Positions 55,525 through 64,000 of a DNA stretch of 64,000 nucleotides are shown here, one piece after another. Below the pieces are notes generated by a model. It was not told the origin of the DNA, made no database searches, and saw nothing but the letters and a program-made list of their open reading frames with translations. The position numbers and the translations under genes are program-made. The DNA comes from Nostoc sp. CMAA1605 (lineage in GTDB: Bacteria > Cyanobacteriota > Cyanobacteriia > Cyanobacteriales > Nostocaceae), in contig NZ_PJIZ01000010.1 in the NCBI RefSeq assembly GCF_021596505.1, positions 1 through 64,000 of the forward strand, written 5' to 3'. How positions within the stretch are numbered: the stretch's first letter is position 1; the number at the start of each line of letters is the position of its first letter.

Positions 55525-56244
55525 AGGGAGATAAAACTTAATAACTTTAGTTTGATATTGATTTTAATGTGAGTAATGATATTTTGCGTTATCTGTGATT
55601 AAAAAGGTTAGGTGATCGCTGTTCGTAATATAATTCAAAGCATTGCAGACATGAGGTGTTAGTTACTTGACATCAATTATACCCACACTCACTGCAATAT
55701 TCATGGCTAGCCGTCAATAAAAAAATTCTAGCCCAGCTCACCTTAGTATTTATCAGCAATTGATAAGCAGCTACAAGTACCTGTAAAAATAGATATTATA
55801 CTCAGCTAGATTAAATTATTGCCTTCTAGCTTCCGTCTAAATTAAGTAAATCACCAGAATGTAAGAAAACGCTGACCTCATGCCACAATTGCTACTGTTG
55901 ACTCAGATCCAATCGTACTAATAGAGACTAAATTCTCTGACATTCTGGTGCTATCTTAGCGGTATCTCCGCCATTAGGGTAAAAGTAAAGGGCTTTGAAA
56001 GCATATAACAGTTATCATGAACTTATTGTATCAAGACACACATTTTGCTTTTGGTTTTGTTGGGACAAGAATTAATATGAAGAATTTTATAGATTTCTAT
56101 CTTCTATGAAATAGGTAAAAACCCATAAATTGAGAAAATACCAGTTGCGTTAAGTGAGCTAAACAAGAATTACTTGTAAACTAGGTTTACTTTAATTGCA
56201 TATATTATTAAAATAACTTCAGCAAAAAATTCGCAGAACTTTAC
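55525..56244. other. 720-bp gap between miaE and the PD-(D/E)XK-TPR gene
   Basis: AT-rich, with no ORF, tRNA or known repeat. The only structure seen is an 11-bp inverted repeat, CACCAGAATGT (55852-55862) and ACATTCTGGTG (55940-55950), enclosing 77 nt. A TTGACA at 55667 lacks a convincing -10. Confidence 0.5.
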
Positions 56245-57864
56245 ATGGACTGGATTACACTACTGCGATCGCTACAGTCTGATTTTATCAAAAGGTTATC
56301 ATCTGGTTGTTTACTGCATTGCGAAACCGAAGGTCAATACAGTGAGTTAACAGTCATTTCCGGTGAACGATTAAAAGCCTTGCGGAATTTTTGCTGGCAA
56401 ATGGCAGAAAAATATAAACGAGTTTCGCCAGTGCGGGATGTTTTCATTAGCTACCTCAAAGGGAAATTAGGTGAGGAAGTCGTTAAAGAACGTCTAGCTG
56501 ATTTGATTACAGAAGTAGACTATGAAAAGCGATTTGGCGGAGATGGTAAAATAGATTTTACCCTGACATCTGATCCATCAATTGGCGTTGAAGTCAAATC
56601 TCGCCACGGTAGCATTGAGCGAGTAAGATGGTCAGTTAGTTCAGAAGAAGTAGAAAAAAATGCAGTGGTAGTTTGCATTTTAATTCAAGAAGCTGTGCAT
56701 GAGGCTCAATCAGAATATCACCTATTTTTAGCTGGGTTTCTCCCCACCAGAATGATTAAGTTAAAGACGGGTAGTATCTCTTTTGGGATTGAGCAATTAT
56801 TGTATGCGGGTGGATTGTATGCCTATTTAGAATATTTACAATCTCACAACAATCGTCATCCGATTACTCAAACCTATATACTAGAGAAACAGCAAATTAA
56901 AGCAGAGATACAGCAACCAATCATCGCTAGAAAAGCTGAAAATAACAACGCCTTTATTTACAACAATCAAGATTTGAATATAGATTGCAAAAAATTAGGC
57001 GATGAATGTTTAGCTAAAGGGGAATATACAGAGTCTATCGATTATTATAGTCAGGCATTGAAATTAGATTCAGGCAACACAGAAATATACTATCAACGTG
57101 GTATTGCTTATCATCAACTCGGAGATTATGAAAGAGCGATCGCAGATTATTCTCAAGTCATCAACCTCAATACAAATGATGCTAAAGCCTACTATAGACG
57201 CGGTTCAGCACTATCACAAATAGGTAATTATGAGGCAGCAATTAATGATTATACCCAAGCGATTCTCATCAATCCTCATGTCGCTATCACCTATAAAAAC
57301 CGTGCCGAAGCCCGTTCCTTTTTAGGAGATAATCAAGGCGCAATTGAAGATTATACTCAAGCAATTAAAATTAATCCCCAGTATGCAGATATCTCCAAAA
57401 ATCCTGATATTGCCCGTTATCTTGTCAAATACCAGCCGGGATTTAATCAAATAATTCCGATTAAATCACAGGATGCCAATGCTTATAAAAATCGGGGTAA
57501 CGTGCGGGCTGAAATTGGTGATTATCAAGGTGCGATCGCAGATTATACCCAAGCCCTACAGATTAATCCCCATCTAGCTGATGTGTATTATAATCGGGGC
57601 AATTTGCGCTGTGATCTAGGTGATGAAGAAGGGGCGATCGTAGATTACACTCAAGCTATCCAAATTAATCCTAATTATGCCGATGCCTACTACAATCGTG
57701 GCAATGTTTACACTGATATGAAAAATCTGCAAGCAGCAATCACAGACTTTCAAAAAGCAGCAAATATTTATCATCAAGAAGGAAATTTAGCAGCCCTTAA
57801 AGATGCAAAAGATAGAATATTAGAAATAGAAATCATAGCATCTATAGATGTGTTAAATTTTTAA
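56245..57864 (+). CDS. PD-(D/E)XK nuclease-like domain fused to TPR repeats
   Basis: A 539-residue protein. Residues ~60-180 carry a restriction-endonuclease-like core: KLGEEVVKERL (Glu77/78), GDGKIDFTL (Asp104) and GVEVKSR (Glu116-x-Lys118), the complete set of a PD-(D/E)XK active site. From residue ~245 to ~525 there are about seven TPR repeats (GDYERAIADYSQVINLN and similar), with one degenerate spacer near residue 390-410. The fusion suggests a protein-recruited nuclease or an inactive scaffold. No partner gene is adjacent. Confidence 0.8.
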   Translation: MDWITLLRSLQSDFIKRLSSGCLLHCETEGQYSELTVISGERLKALRNFCWQMAEKYKRVSPVRDVFISYLKGKLGEEVVKERLADLITEVDYEKRFGGDGKIDFTLTSDPSIGVEVKSRHGSIERVRWSVSSEEVEKNAVVVCILIQEAVHEAQSEYHLFLAGFLPTRMIKLKTGSISFGIEQLLYAGGLYAYLEYLQSHNNRHPITQTYILEKQQIKAEIQQPIIARKAENNNAFIYNNQDLNIDCKKLGDECLAKGEYTESIDYYSQALKLDSGNTEIYYQRGIAYHQLGDYERAIADYSQVINLNTNDAKAYYRRGSALSQIGNYEAAINDYTQAILINPHVAITYKNRAEARSFLGDNQGAIEDYTQAIKINPQYADISKNPDIARYLVKYQPGFNQIIPIKSQDANAYKNRGNVRAEIGDYQGAIADYTQALQINPHLADVYYNRGNLRCDLGDEEGAIVDYTQAIQINPNYADAYYNRGNVYTDMKNLQAAITDFQKAANIYHQEGNLAALKDAKDRILEIEIIASIDVLNF

Positions 57865-57977
57865 ATATTGTGTACTCAGTTACATACTTCCAACAGTATT
57901 TTTCCGACCTATGCGTAATTGTGATTGAAAAATGGGAAATACAAATTTAGTAATCGCCTGAAATCAGAGTTTACAAC

Positions 57978-58547
57978 ATGATTTTAAGTTTAAAAAAACT
58001 CACTCAAGTTTGTGCTGTCCTATTATTACTCAGTGCTAGCAGCATCCATCAATCAGCTATAGCTAACACCAACAATCAAAGACAAACATTAGCAAAGCAG
58101 CACATTAAATCAGCTAATTCTCAGACGAATCCAGTTTTTCAAGCAATTTTGCCTAAATTAAAGCAAAATAGCCGCATTAAAATTTTATTACCTAAATATA
58201 TTCCTGAAGCTGACGGCACAAACCCAATTTACGCCATTCTCGAAACATCCACACCCAAAAAATATGACATTCTCTTGGGATTCACCCCTGACTGCAATGG
58301 TGGGACAGCTTGTCGTTTAGGTGTAGTATCGGCTGAAGCCGTGACGCGCAAAACACCACGCCTCACTGGTAAACGCGTCGTTTTAGCTAAAAGAATCACT
58401 GGTTACTTTGTCGATTCTCGTTGTGGTGCTAACTGCTCAGACGCTACCCTAACTTGGCGGCAACAAGGCGTACAGTACAGTCTAGGGTTAAAAGCCGGTA
58501 AGCGTGAATCTTTAATTGAAATGGCTAACTCTGCTATTAGTCCATGA
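57978..58547 (+). CDS. Secreted protein of unknown function
   Basis: A 189-residue protein with a signal peptide (LSLKKLTQVCAVLLLLSASSIHQSAIA). The mature part has four cysteines in two groups (PDCNGGTACRLG and DSRCGANCSDATLTW), probably two disulfides. No family name can be given. It ends in a repeat-rich gap. Confidence 0.75.
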   Translation: MILSLKKLTQVCAVLLLLSASSIHQSAIANTNNQRQTLAKQHIKSANSQTNPVFQAILPKLKQNSRIKILLPKYIPEADGTNPIYAILETSTPKKYDILLGFTPDCNGGTACRLGVVSAEAVTRKTPRLTGKRVVLAKRITGYFVDSRCGANCSDATLTWRQQGVQYSLGLKAGKRESLIEMANSAISP

Positions 58548-58556
58548 GTTGAGGGA

Positions 58557-58770
58557 GTGCTGAGTTATGAGTGCTGAGTGGTGAGTAGTGAGTGCTGTTA
58601 GCGGTAGCGCGGCGTTTAGCCGGTGCTGAGTGATGAGTGTTCATGGAGAAATAAATTCTACCTTGTCCCCAATCCCCAATCCCCAGCGAAGCACTGAGCT
58701 TGTCGAAGTGTCCCCAATCCCCAATCCCCAATCCCCAGTCCCCAGTCCCCAGTCCCCAGTCCCCAGTCCC
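58557..58770. repeat. Two heptamer arrays with two different inserted modules
   Basis: First, GAGTGCT heptamers hold a 26-bp module at 58597-58622 bordered by GTGCT on both sides. Second, a TCCCCAA/TCCCCAG array (58665-58770) holds a different 26-bp module at 58685-58710 (AGCGAAGCACTGAGC...TTGTCGAAGTG) bordered by TCCCC on both sides. An ORF on the minus strand here is repeat-encoded and not a gene. Confidence 0.85.
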
Positions 58771-58871
58771 CAGTATCAAAAATATTTACCCATATTCGCA
58801 ACATCGTCAATGCAGCTTAAGTCTTATTATGAGCAATAAGGGATAAATCTAAGTATCTGGGAATGTGAGGA

Positions 58872-59405
58872 ATGTCAAATCTGGTAAAACGTAAGTCCCG
58901 TAAACCCAAACTCAAACGCCGTCCTTTAGGATTAATCTTGACCATTCTACTTTGGAGTTTGGTTATGGGTTGGTTACTAGCCATAGCTACTAGCGCGCAA
59001 AGTGCCACCCCCACATCAGACATTGGTACAGTTGACGTAGTTCCTGCCAGATATCAACTAGGACAAGAACTATATTTAGAAAATTGCTCTAGTTGTCACA
59101 TTGCATTACCACCGGCGGTTTTGCCCACCCAAACTTGGAAAAACATCTTAGAAGAGTCACAACACTACGGCGTAAATATCAAGCCTTTATTAGATCCCAG
59201 TCGGAATCTAGTGTGGAGATATCTTTCCACTTTCTCTCGTTCTCACTTAAAAGACGAAGCAACACCTTATCGGGTGAGTAATTCTCGCTATTTTAAAGCA
59301 TTACATCCCCAAGTCAAGTTACCGCAACCTTTGCAGATCAGCAGTTGTGTCAGTTGTCATCCGAGTGCGAAGGAGTATAATTTTCGCAAGTTGGGTTCGG
59401 AGTAG
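58872..59405 (+). CDS. Dihaem cytochrome c family protein
   Basis: A 177-residue protein with a basic N-terminus, a membrane anchor (residues ~19-40, LGLILTILLWSLVMGWLLAIA) and two CxxCH haem sites: CSSCH at 72-76 and CVSCH at 159-163. It resembles the DHC family. It is probably anchored in the membrane with the haems on the lumenal or periplasmic side. Electron partners are unknown. The TAG stop is flush with a GGGGATT array. Confidence 0.88.
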   Translation: MSNLVKRKSRKPKLKRRPLGLILTILLWSLVMGWLLAIATSAQSATPTSDIGTVDVVPARYQLGQELYLENCSSCHIALPPAVLPTQTWKNILEESQHYGVNIKPLLDPSRNLVWRYLSTFSRSHLKDEATPYRVSNSRYFKALHPQVKLPQPLQISSCVSCHPSAKEYNFRKLGSE

Positions 59406-59660
59406 GGATTGGGGATTGGGGACTGGGGATTGGGGATTGGGGATTGGGGATTGGGGATTGGGGACAAGGTAGACTAGGTAGACTAGGTAGACTAGGTAGA
59501 CTAGGTAGACAAGGTAGATTTTATTTCTTCACTCACTACTCAGCACTCATTACTCAGCACTCAGCACTCAGCACTCAGCACTCATTACTCAGCACTCAGC
59601 ACTCATTACTCAGCACTCAGCACTCAGCACTCAGCACTCCTCACTCACCACTCCTCATCT
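59404..59660. repeat. Three adjacent tandem arrays of different type
   Basis: GGGGATT heptamers (about 59405-59464), then six 9-bp AGGTAGACT units (59467-59520), then ACTCAGC/ACTCATT heptamers (about 59528-59655). All three array types lie in a row between the cytochrome gene and secA. The forward ORF across them is an artefact of the repeats. Confidence 0.9.
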
Positions 59661-59895
59661 GTGGGCGAAATGATACTATTAAAGGAGTTTACAATTTAAA
59701 CCGCGAAATCAAACGGATCATCTAGATATATAGATGGAACCTTAATTTTGCTATTTTGCTGTTTTTGAGTTAATTTCCCTCTCATACCTATCCATTACTT
59801 ACATACAATGGCTAGGTTGGGTTAAGTTCTTATAATCAATATAATAATCAAACCCTTTTAATTCCCATCCCCTCAATTTAGTTCCATAATCTGCC

Positions 59896-62685
59896 ATGCT
59901 AAAACTCTTGTTGGGCGACCCCAACGCTCGTAAGCTGAAAAAATACCAACCCTACATTACAGAAATTGATCTTTTGGAAGAAGAGATACAAGCTCTTTCT
60001 GATGAAGATTTGAAAGGCAAAACAGCAGAGTTTAAACAAAGGCTTGCCAAAGGCGAAACCCTTGATGATCTTCTGCCAGAAGCCTTTGCCGTGGTGAGAG
60101 AGGCAGGAAAACGAGTCTTAGGGTTGCGACACTTCGATGTCCAGTTATTGGGCGGTGCGATTCTGCACACTGGGCAAATTGCGGAAATGAAAACCGGCGA
60201 AGGTAAAACCCTAGTGGCTACTTTACCGAGTTATTTAAATGCTCTTACAGGTAAGGGAGTACACGTAATCACGGTGAATGATTACCTGGCTCGTCGGGAC
60301 GCAGAATGGATGGGACAGGTGCATCGTTTTCTGGGTTTGAGTGTGGGTTTAATTCAATCAACCATGAATCCCAGTGAACGTAAGAAAAATTATGATTGTG
60401 ATATAACTTACGTTACTAACAGCGAAGTCGGCTTTGACTATCTGCGAGATAACATGGCTACATCAATGGCTGATGTAGTGCAGCGTCCTTTTAACTACTG
60501 TGTAATTGACGAAGTAGACTCAATCTTAGTTGATGAGGCGCGGACACCCTTAATTATCTCTGGTCAGGTAGAAAGACCGACAGAAAAGTATCTCAAAGCG
60601 GCGGAAATTGCTTTGACGCTGAAAACTGAAGAACATTATGAGGTGGACGAAAAAGCTCGTAACGTTCTCTTAACAGATGAAGGTTTCGCAAAGGCGGAAG
60701 AACTTTTGGGTGTAACAGATTTATTCGACCCCGAAGATCCTTGGGCGCACTTTGTCTTTAATGCAATTAAAGCCAAAGAACTGTTCCTCAAAGATGTGAA
60801 TTACATTGTCCGCAATGGGGAAGTAGTAATTGTTGATGAATTTACCGGACGGGTGTTACCTGGAAGACGCTGGAGTGATGGCTTACACCAAGCCATTGAA
60901 GCTAAAGAACACGTAGAAATTCAGCCAGAAACCCAAACCTTGGCAACAATTACTTATCAAAACTTGTTCTTGCTGTATCCCAAATTGTCAGGGATGACAG
61001 GAACAGCGAAGACAGAGGAAGCTGAGTTTGAGAAGATTTACAAATTAGAAGTTACAGTTATTCCCACCAATAGAATCAGAAAACGGGAAGACTTATCTGA
61101 TTTGGTATTTAAGAAAGAAACAGGTAAATGGCGGGCGATCGCTAATGAATGTGCCGAAATGCACGAACAAGGCAGACCCGTCCTAGTGGGAACTACTAGT
61201 GTAGAAAAATCGGAATATCTCAGCCAATTACTCAAAGCACAAGGCATTCCCCACGAATTACTCAACGCTAGACCAGAAAACGTAGAACGGGAAGCGGAAA
61301 TTGTCGCTCAGGCAGGAAGAAGAGGGGCTGTAACTATCGCTACCAACATGGCGGGGCGTGGTACGGATATCATCCTTGGTGGTAACTCCGAATACATGGC
61401 GCGCTTGAAACTGCGGGAATATTTGATGCCTCGAATTGTCAGACCAGAGGACGAAGATGTATTTGGTGTACAAAGGGCATCTGGTTTACCTGGGGGACAT
61501 GGCGGCGGTCAAGGTTTCACCCCTGGGAAGAAAGTCAAAACTTGGAAAGCTTCACCAGAGATTTTCCCCACCCAACTTTCTCAAGAAGCCGAAAAATTAT
61601 TAAAAGAAGCTGTAGATTTTGCGGTGCGTGAGTATGGCGATCGCGCTTTACCAGAACTAGAAGCAGAAGATAAAATCGCCGTAGCCGCCGAGAAAGCACC
61701 CACCGACGACCCCGTAATTCAGAAATTGCGGGATGCTTACAAGCGGGTGAAGCAGGAATACGAAGAATTTACCGAACGCGAACATAATGAAGTGATAGAA
61801 CGGGGTGGACTGCACGTCATTGGTACAGAACGCCACGAATCACGCCGGATTGACAACCAGTTGCGGGGACGCGCCGGACGACAAGGCGACCCTGGTTCAA
61901 CAAGATTCTTCCTGAGTTTAGAGGATAACCTACTGCGGATTTTTGGAGGCGATCGCGTTGCCGGTTTAATGGAAGCCTTCAACGTAGAAGACGATATGCC
62001 CATTGAGTCGGGAATGTTAACCCGCAGTTTAGAAGGCGCGCAAAAGAAAGTTGAAACCTACTACTACGACATCCGTAAACAGGTGTTTGAGTATGACGAG
62101 GTGATGAACAACCAACGCCGCGCCATCTACGCCGAACGTCGCCGGGTTTTAGAAGGTCAAGACCTGAAAGAACAGGTGATTAAGTACGCTGAGAAGACGA
62201 TGGACGATATCGTTGACTACTACATCAACCCTGATTTGCCCTCGGAAGAGTGGGAACTAGACAAATTGGTGGAGAAAGTTAAGGAGTTCGTCTATTTGCT
62301 ATCTGATATGCAGGCTAGTCAATTAGAAGACATGGGAATGGGCGAGATTAAAGCCTTCCTGCATGAACAGGTACGCATTGCCTATGACCTCAAGGAAGCG
62401 CAAATTGACCAAATTCAGCCAGGATTGATGCGTCAAGCTGAACGTTTCTTCATCTTGCAGCGCATCGATACCCTGTGGCGGGAACACCTGCAACAAATGG
62501 ACGCTTTGCGTGAGTCCGTTGGTTTGCGTGGTTACGGACAGAAAGACCCGCTTATTGAGTATAAGAGCGAGGGTTATGAGTTGTTCTTGGATATGATGGT
62601 CAACATCCGCCGAGATGTGGTCTACTCGCTGTTCATGTTCCAGCCGCAGCCGCAGCCAATGGTGCAAACTTCTGAGATGGTGTAA
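59896..62685 (+). CDS. secA: Preprotein translocase ATPase SecA
   Basis: The ATPase motor that drives proteins through SecYEG. A single 929-residue chain of normal cyanobacterial length. Walker [17 protein letters not shown], Walker [22 protein letters not shown], the preprotein-binding part ([21 protein letters not shown]), the helicase motif [14 protein letters not shown] and the helical scaffold [22 protein letters not shown] are all intact. The C-terminal Cys-rich zinc motif of E. coli SecA is absent, as usual for cyanobacteria. A terminator follows. Confidence 0.98.
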   Translation: MLKLLLGDPNARKLKKYQPYITEIDLLEEEIQALSDEDLKGKTAEFKQRLAKGETLDDLLPEAFAVVREAGKRVLGLRHFDVQLLGGAILHTGQIAEMKTGEGKTLVATLPSYLNALTGKGVHVITVNDYLARRDAEWMGQVHRFLGLSVGLIQSTMNPSERKKNYDCDITYVTNSEVGFDYLRDNMATSMADVVQRPFNYCVIDEVDSILVDEARTPLIISGQVERPTEKYLKAAEIALTLKTEEHYEVDEKARNVLLTDEGFAKAEELLGVTDLFDPEDPWAHFVFNAIKAKELFLKDVNYIVRNGEVVIVDEFTGRVLPGRRWSDGLHQAIEAKEHVEIQPETQTLATITYQNLFLLYPKLSGMTGTAKTEEAEFEKIYKLEVTVIPTNRIRKREDLSDLVFKKETGKWRAIANECAEMHEQGRPVLVGTTSVEKSEYLSQLLKAQGIPHELLNARPENVEREAEIVAQAGRRGAVTIATNMAGRGTDIILGGNSEYMARLKLREYLMPRIVRPEDEDVFGVQRASGLPGGHGGGQGFTPGKKVKTWKASPEIFPTQLSQEAEKLLKEAVDFAVREYGDRALPELEAEDKIAVAAEKAPTDDPVIQKLRDAYKRVKQEYEEFTEREHNEVIERGGLHVIGTERHESRRIDNQLRGRAGRQGDPGSTRFFLSLEDNLLRIFGGDRVAGLMEAFNVEDDMPIESGMLTRSLEGAQKKVETYYYDIRKQVFEYDEVMNNQRRAIYAERRRVLEGQDLKEQVIKYAEKTMDDIVDYYINPDLPSEEWELDKLVEKVKEFVYLLSDMQASQLEDMGMGEIKAFLHEQVRIAYDLKEAQIDQIQPGLMRQAERFFILQRIDTLWREHLQQMDALRESVGLRGYGQKDPLIEYKSEGYELFLDMMVNIRRDVVYSLFMFQPQPQPMVQTSEMV

Positions 62686-62705
62686 GGAAATAATTTGACG
62701 CAAAG

Positions 62706-62749
62706 ACGCAGAGGCGCAGAGAATTTTAGAAGTGCCTCTGCGTTTTTTT
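62706..62749 (+). terminator. Rho-independent terminator of secA
   Basis: ACGCAGAGGC and GCCTCTGCGT form a 10-bp perfect stem with an 18-nt loop, followed by seven T. It starts 20 nt after the secA stop. Confidence 0.9.
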
Positions 62750-62804
62750 GGCGTTGCATAAATGCGGGATGAATTGGGACTTTTATACACAGCAGAATAT
62801 TGAT

Positions 62805-62834
62805 TCTTTGCGCCTTTGCGCCTTTGCGTGAGAC
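62805..62834. repeat. TTTGCGCC tandem array
   Basis: CTTTGCGC/CTTTGCGT repeats, uninterrupted here. The same array is present at 29331 and, with an inserted module, at 50426. Confidence 0.7.
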
Positions 62835-62880
62835 AATTCATATTCTCAATCAGCAACGCCGGAGTTTTCAAAATTGAGAC

Positions 62881-63108
62881 TTACAACCGCTTTTCCATCA
62901 GAGCATCAAGTTTCGCTAGTATTGTTAAGCCTTCTTCTGGCTTGCCAACAGCAGCCATTGCTTTAAATCTTGTGTAGGCATCATATTCTGCCAAAGCAAT
63001 AGTAGAAAGTTCTTCAATCAGTTTATTGACACTGATACCTTTGGCTTGAGCAAGTTCTTTCAATCTATTATGCTTATCCTCTGGTAAACGGATAGTTAAT
63101 GTTGACAT
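62881..63108 (-). CDS. Ribbon-helix-helix antitoxin
   Basis: A 75-residue protein. The start STLTIRLPEDKHNRLKELAQAKGISVNKLIEEL is a typical ribbon-helix-helix DNA-binding domain. The C-terminal ~30 residues would bind the toxin. It lies 5 nt downstream of the PIN gene. The toxin-first order is less common than antitoxin-first for PIN pairs. Confidence 0.85.
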   Translation of the reverse strand: MSTLTIRLPEDKHNRLKELAQAKGISVNKLIEELSTIALAEYDAYTRFKAMAAVGKPEEGLTILAKLDALMEKRL

Positions 63109-63113
63109 TTTGT

Positions 63114-63536
63114 TTAGCTCCTAATAATTTCTTCTGGTTTTAAGATTGATAAGTTCGGAAACAATAATTGAGCATTTTGGAAATCTTTAACATTGTAAGT
63201 TGCAATGATTTGAGCATTTCCCGCAACTGCTAACTCAATTAAATGATTATCAGCTTCGTCTTTTAAATTAGGTCGCCATAAATAGTAAATAGAAATCCAT
63301 TGACTTACGCTCATTAATGATGCTAGTAAAACAAAAATTTCTTCACTATTTAAAGGGCATTTGGCAATAATTTCTTCTCTTTGAATTACCGATTCATACT
63401 CAGAAAATAAAGCATTACCCATTAAAGGTTGATATTCACCTGTCAAGCAGCGTCTAATCAGTTCTCGACTTATACCTTGAGAGCTAATAAGCGCACTAAT
63501 AAAAACACTGGTATCAACTACAATTTTAATCGCCAT
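63114..63536 (-). CDS. PIN-domain toxin (putative RNase)
   Basis: A 140-residue PIN protein of the type annotated as putative toxin-antitoxin toxin component. The acidic site is recognisable: Asp8 in VVDTSVFISALISSQG, the Glu of LFSEYESV, and the Asp residues of LKDEADNHLIELAVAGNAQIIATYNVKDF. It precedes the RHH antitoxin gene with 5 nt between them. Confidence 0.9.
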   Translation of the reverse strand: MAIKIVVDTSVFISALISSQGISRELIRRCLTGEYQPLMGNALFSEYESVIQREEIIAKCPLNSEEIFVLLASLMSVSQWISIYYLWRPNLKDEADNHLIELAVAGNAQIIATYNVKDFQNAQLLFPNLSILKPEEIIRS

Positions 63537-63759
63537 GTAATTATGATAGCATATACGCTATCATAAAACCTCTAGCTAAAAGAACTAATCACTCGTCTCA
63601 CCTTGTCAATCTGGTAGGATGCTGTAGTATAAACATACTGATAAATCCTGGCTTGGGAGTCGCTAGGGTGAAAAAATCTGGATTATCTGGTATGAACTAC
63701 TTGCTAATTTTTCATTAATTGATACACTTGTCCTTCATTATCCCTATGATTTAGCACCT

Positions 63760-64000
63760 ATGGTGCATATTAAGCGCGTCGAACTCACTAACTTTAAATC
63801 CTTCGGTGGGACTACCTCAGTTCCTTTGCTACAGGGGTTCACCGTCATCTCTGGGCCAAACGGTTCGGGGAAGTCGAATATTTTGGATGCGCTGCTGTTT
63901 TGTTTAGGACTGGCTAGTTCTAAGGGGATGCGCGCCGATCGCCTACCGGATTTGGTGAATAATACTCAAACGGCGAAAAGTCGCGCGGCGGTAGAAGCTA
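63760..64000 (+). CDS. smc: SMC chromosome partition protein, 5' end only
   Basis: The first 80 codons of an SMC ATPase, cut by the window edge. [16 protein letters not shown] and the Walker A motif [20 protein letters not shown] are diagnostic of the SMC N-terminal head. It condenses and segregates chromosomes together with ScpA/ScpB. No stop or hinge is visible because of the edge. Confidence 0.92.
   Translation, partial: MVHIKRVELTNFKSFGGTTSVPLLQGFTVISGPNGSGKSNILDALLFCLGLASSKGMRADRLPDLVNNTQTAKSRAAVEA

Noticed and set aside
58537-58779. Minus-strand ORF with GDWGLGT repeats
   Set aside because: It is encoded by heptamer arrays and inserted modules, as above.
59444-59725. Forward ORF of 93 codons with GRL repeats
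   Set aside because: It is a translation of the GGGGATT, AGGTAGACT and ACTCAGC arrays. It has no ribosome-binding site and no protein-like composition.
1-64000. GCGATCGC (HIP1) octamers as individual regulatory sites
   Set aside because: They are very frequent, mostly inside genes, and a general property of cyanobacterial genomes, so they are not annotated one by one.

Overview
The window is a piece of chromosome from a filamentous, heterocyst-type cyanobacterium of the Nostoc/Anabaena group. Evidence: a photosystem I gene (psaK); nifJ; a kdp potassium-pump locus with the cyanobacterial kdpG and a short kdpD lacking the kinase half; dense GCGATCGC (HIP1) octamers inside genes; and heptameric tandem arrays (ACTCAGC, CATTAGT, CAATAGT, GGGGATT, GCAATTC, GGGTGTA types) in many intergenic gaps. 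No rRNA, tRNA, CRISPR array or transposase gene was seen.

Layout. 0-3 kb: a short NB-ARC ATPase, a Uma2-type nuclease and a 1-Cys peroxiredoxin. 3.3-8.1 kb: a same-strand cluster of a lipoprotein fusing a substrate-binding domain to a vWA domain, two membrane proteins, a second substrate-binding protein and a small BamE/SmpA-like protein. 8.1-11.8 kb: three glycosyltransferases in a row. 12-18.5 kb: psaK, a predicted small RNA, an M3 oligopeptidase, a dienelactone-hydrolase protein, a zinc alcohol dehydrogenase, a pentapeptide-repeat protein, acylphosphatase and a DUF1823 protein. 18.8-24.4 kb: a GH13 amylase-family gene and an FHA-ABCG transporter gene, each broken by one missing base, flanking a DAHP synthase. 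25-34.8 kb: kdpA-kdpB-kdpG-kdpC, a small ORF, a Ser/Thr kinase, a glycosyltransferase-like protein and short kdpD, all on the plus strand. 34.9-39.4 kb: a papain-fold toxin/immunity-like pair and nifJ. 40-50.3 kb: a 1793-residue Ser/Thr-His hybrid kinase, a P-type cation ATPase and an AAA-type protein. 50.5-59.4 kb: cobS, a PPC-domain protein, comF, a GNAT acetyltransferase, a HigBA module, a VOC protein, miaE, a PD-(D/E)XK-TPR fusion and a dihaem cytochrome. 59.9-64 kb: secA, an RHH/PIN toxin-antitoxin pair and the 5' end of smc.

The most unusual content is in the repeats. About 26-bp hairpin modules sit inside unrelated heptamer arrays with 5-bp direct duplications at their edges, and the hairpin stem shows compensatory changes between copies. 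The arrays lie flush against gene 3' ends, and in four genes they supply the last codons and the stop. A perfect 13 x 21-bp tandem array separates kdpA from kdpB. A strong consensus promoter and a terminator define a likely ~100-nt RNA beside psaK. Two copies of a 140-170 bp MITE-like element are also present. The two one-base frameshifts look either like recent gene inactivation or like homopolymer under-calls in the assembly.
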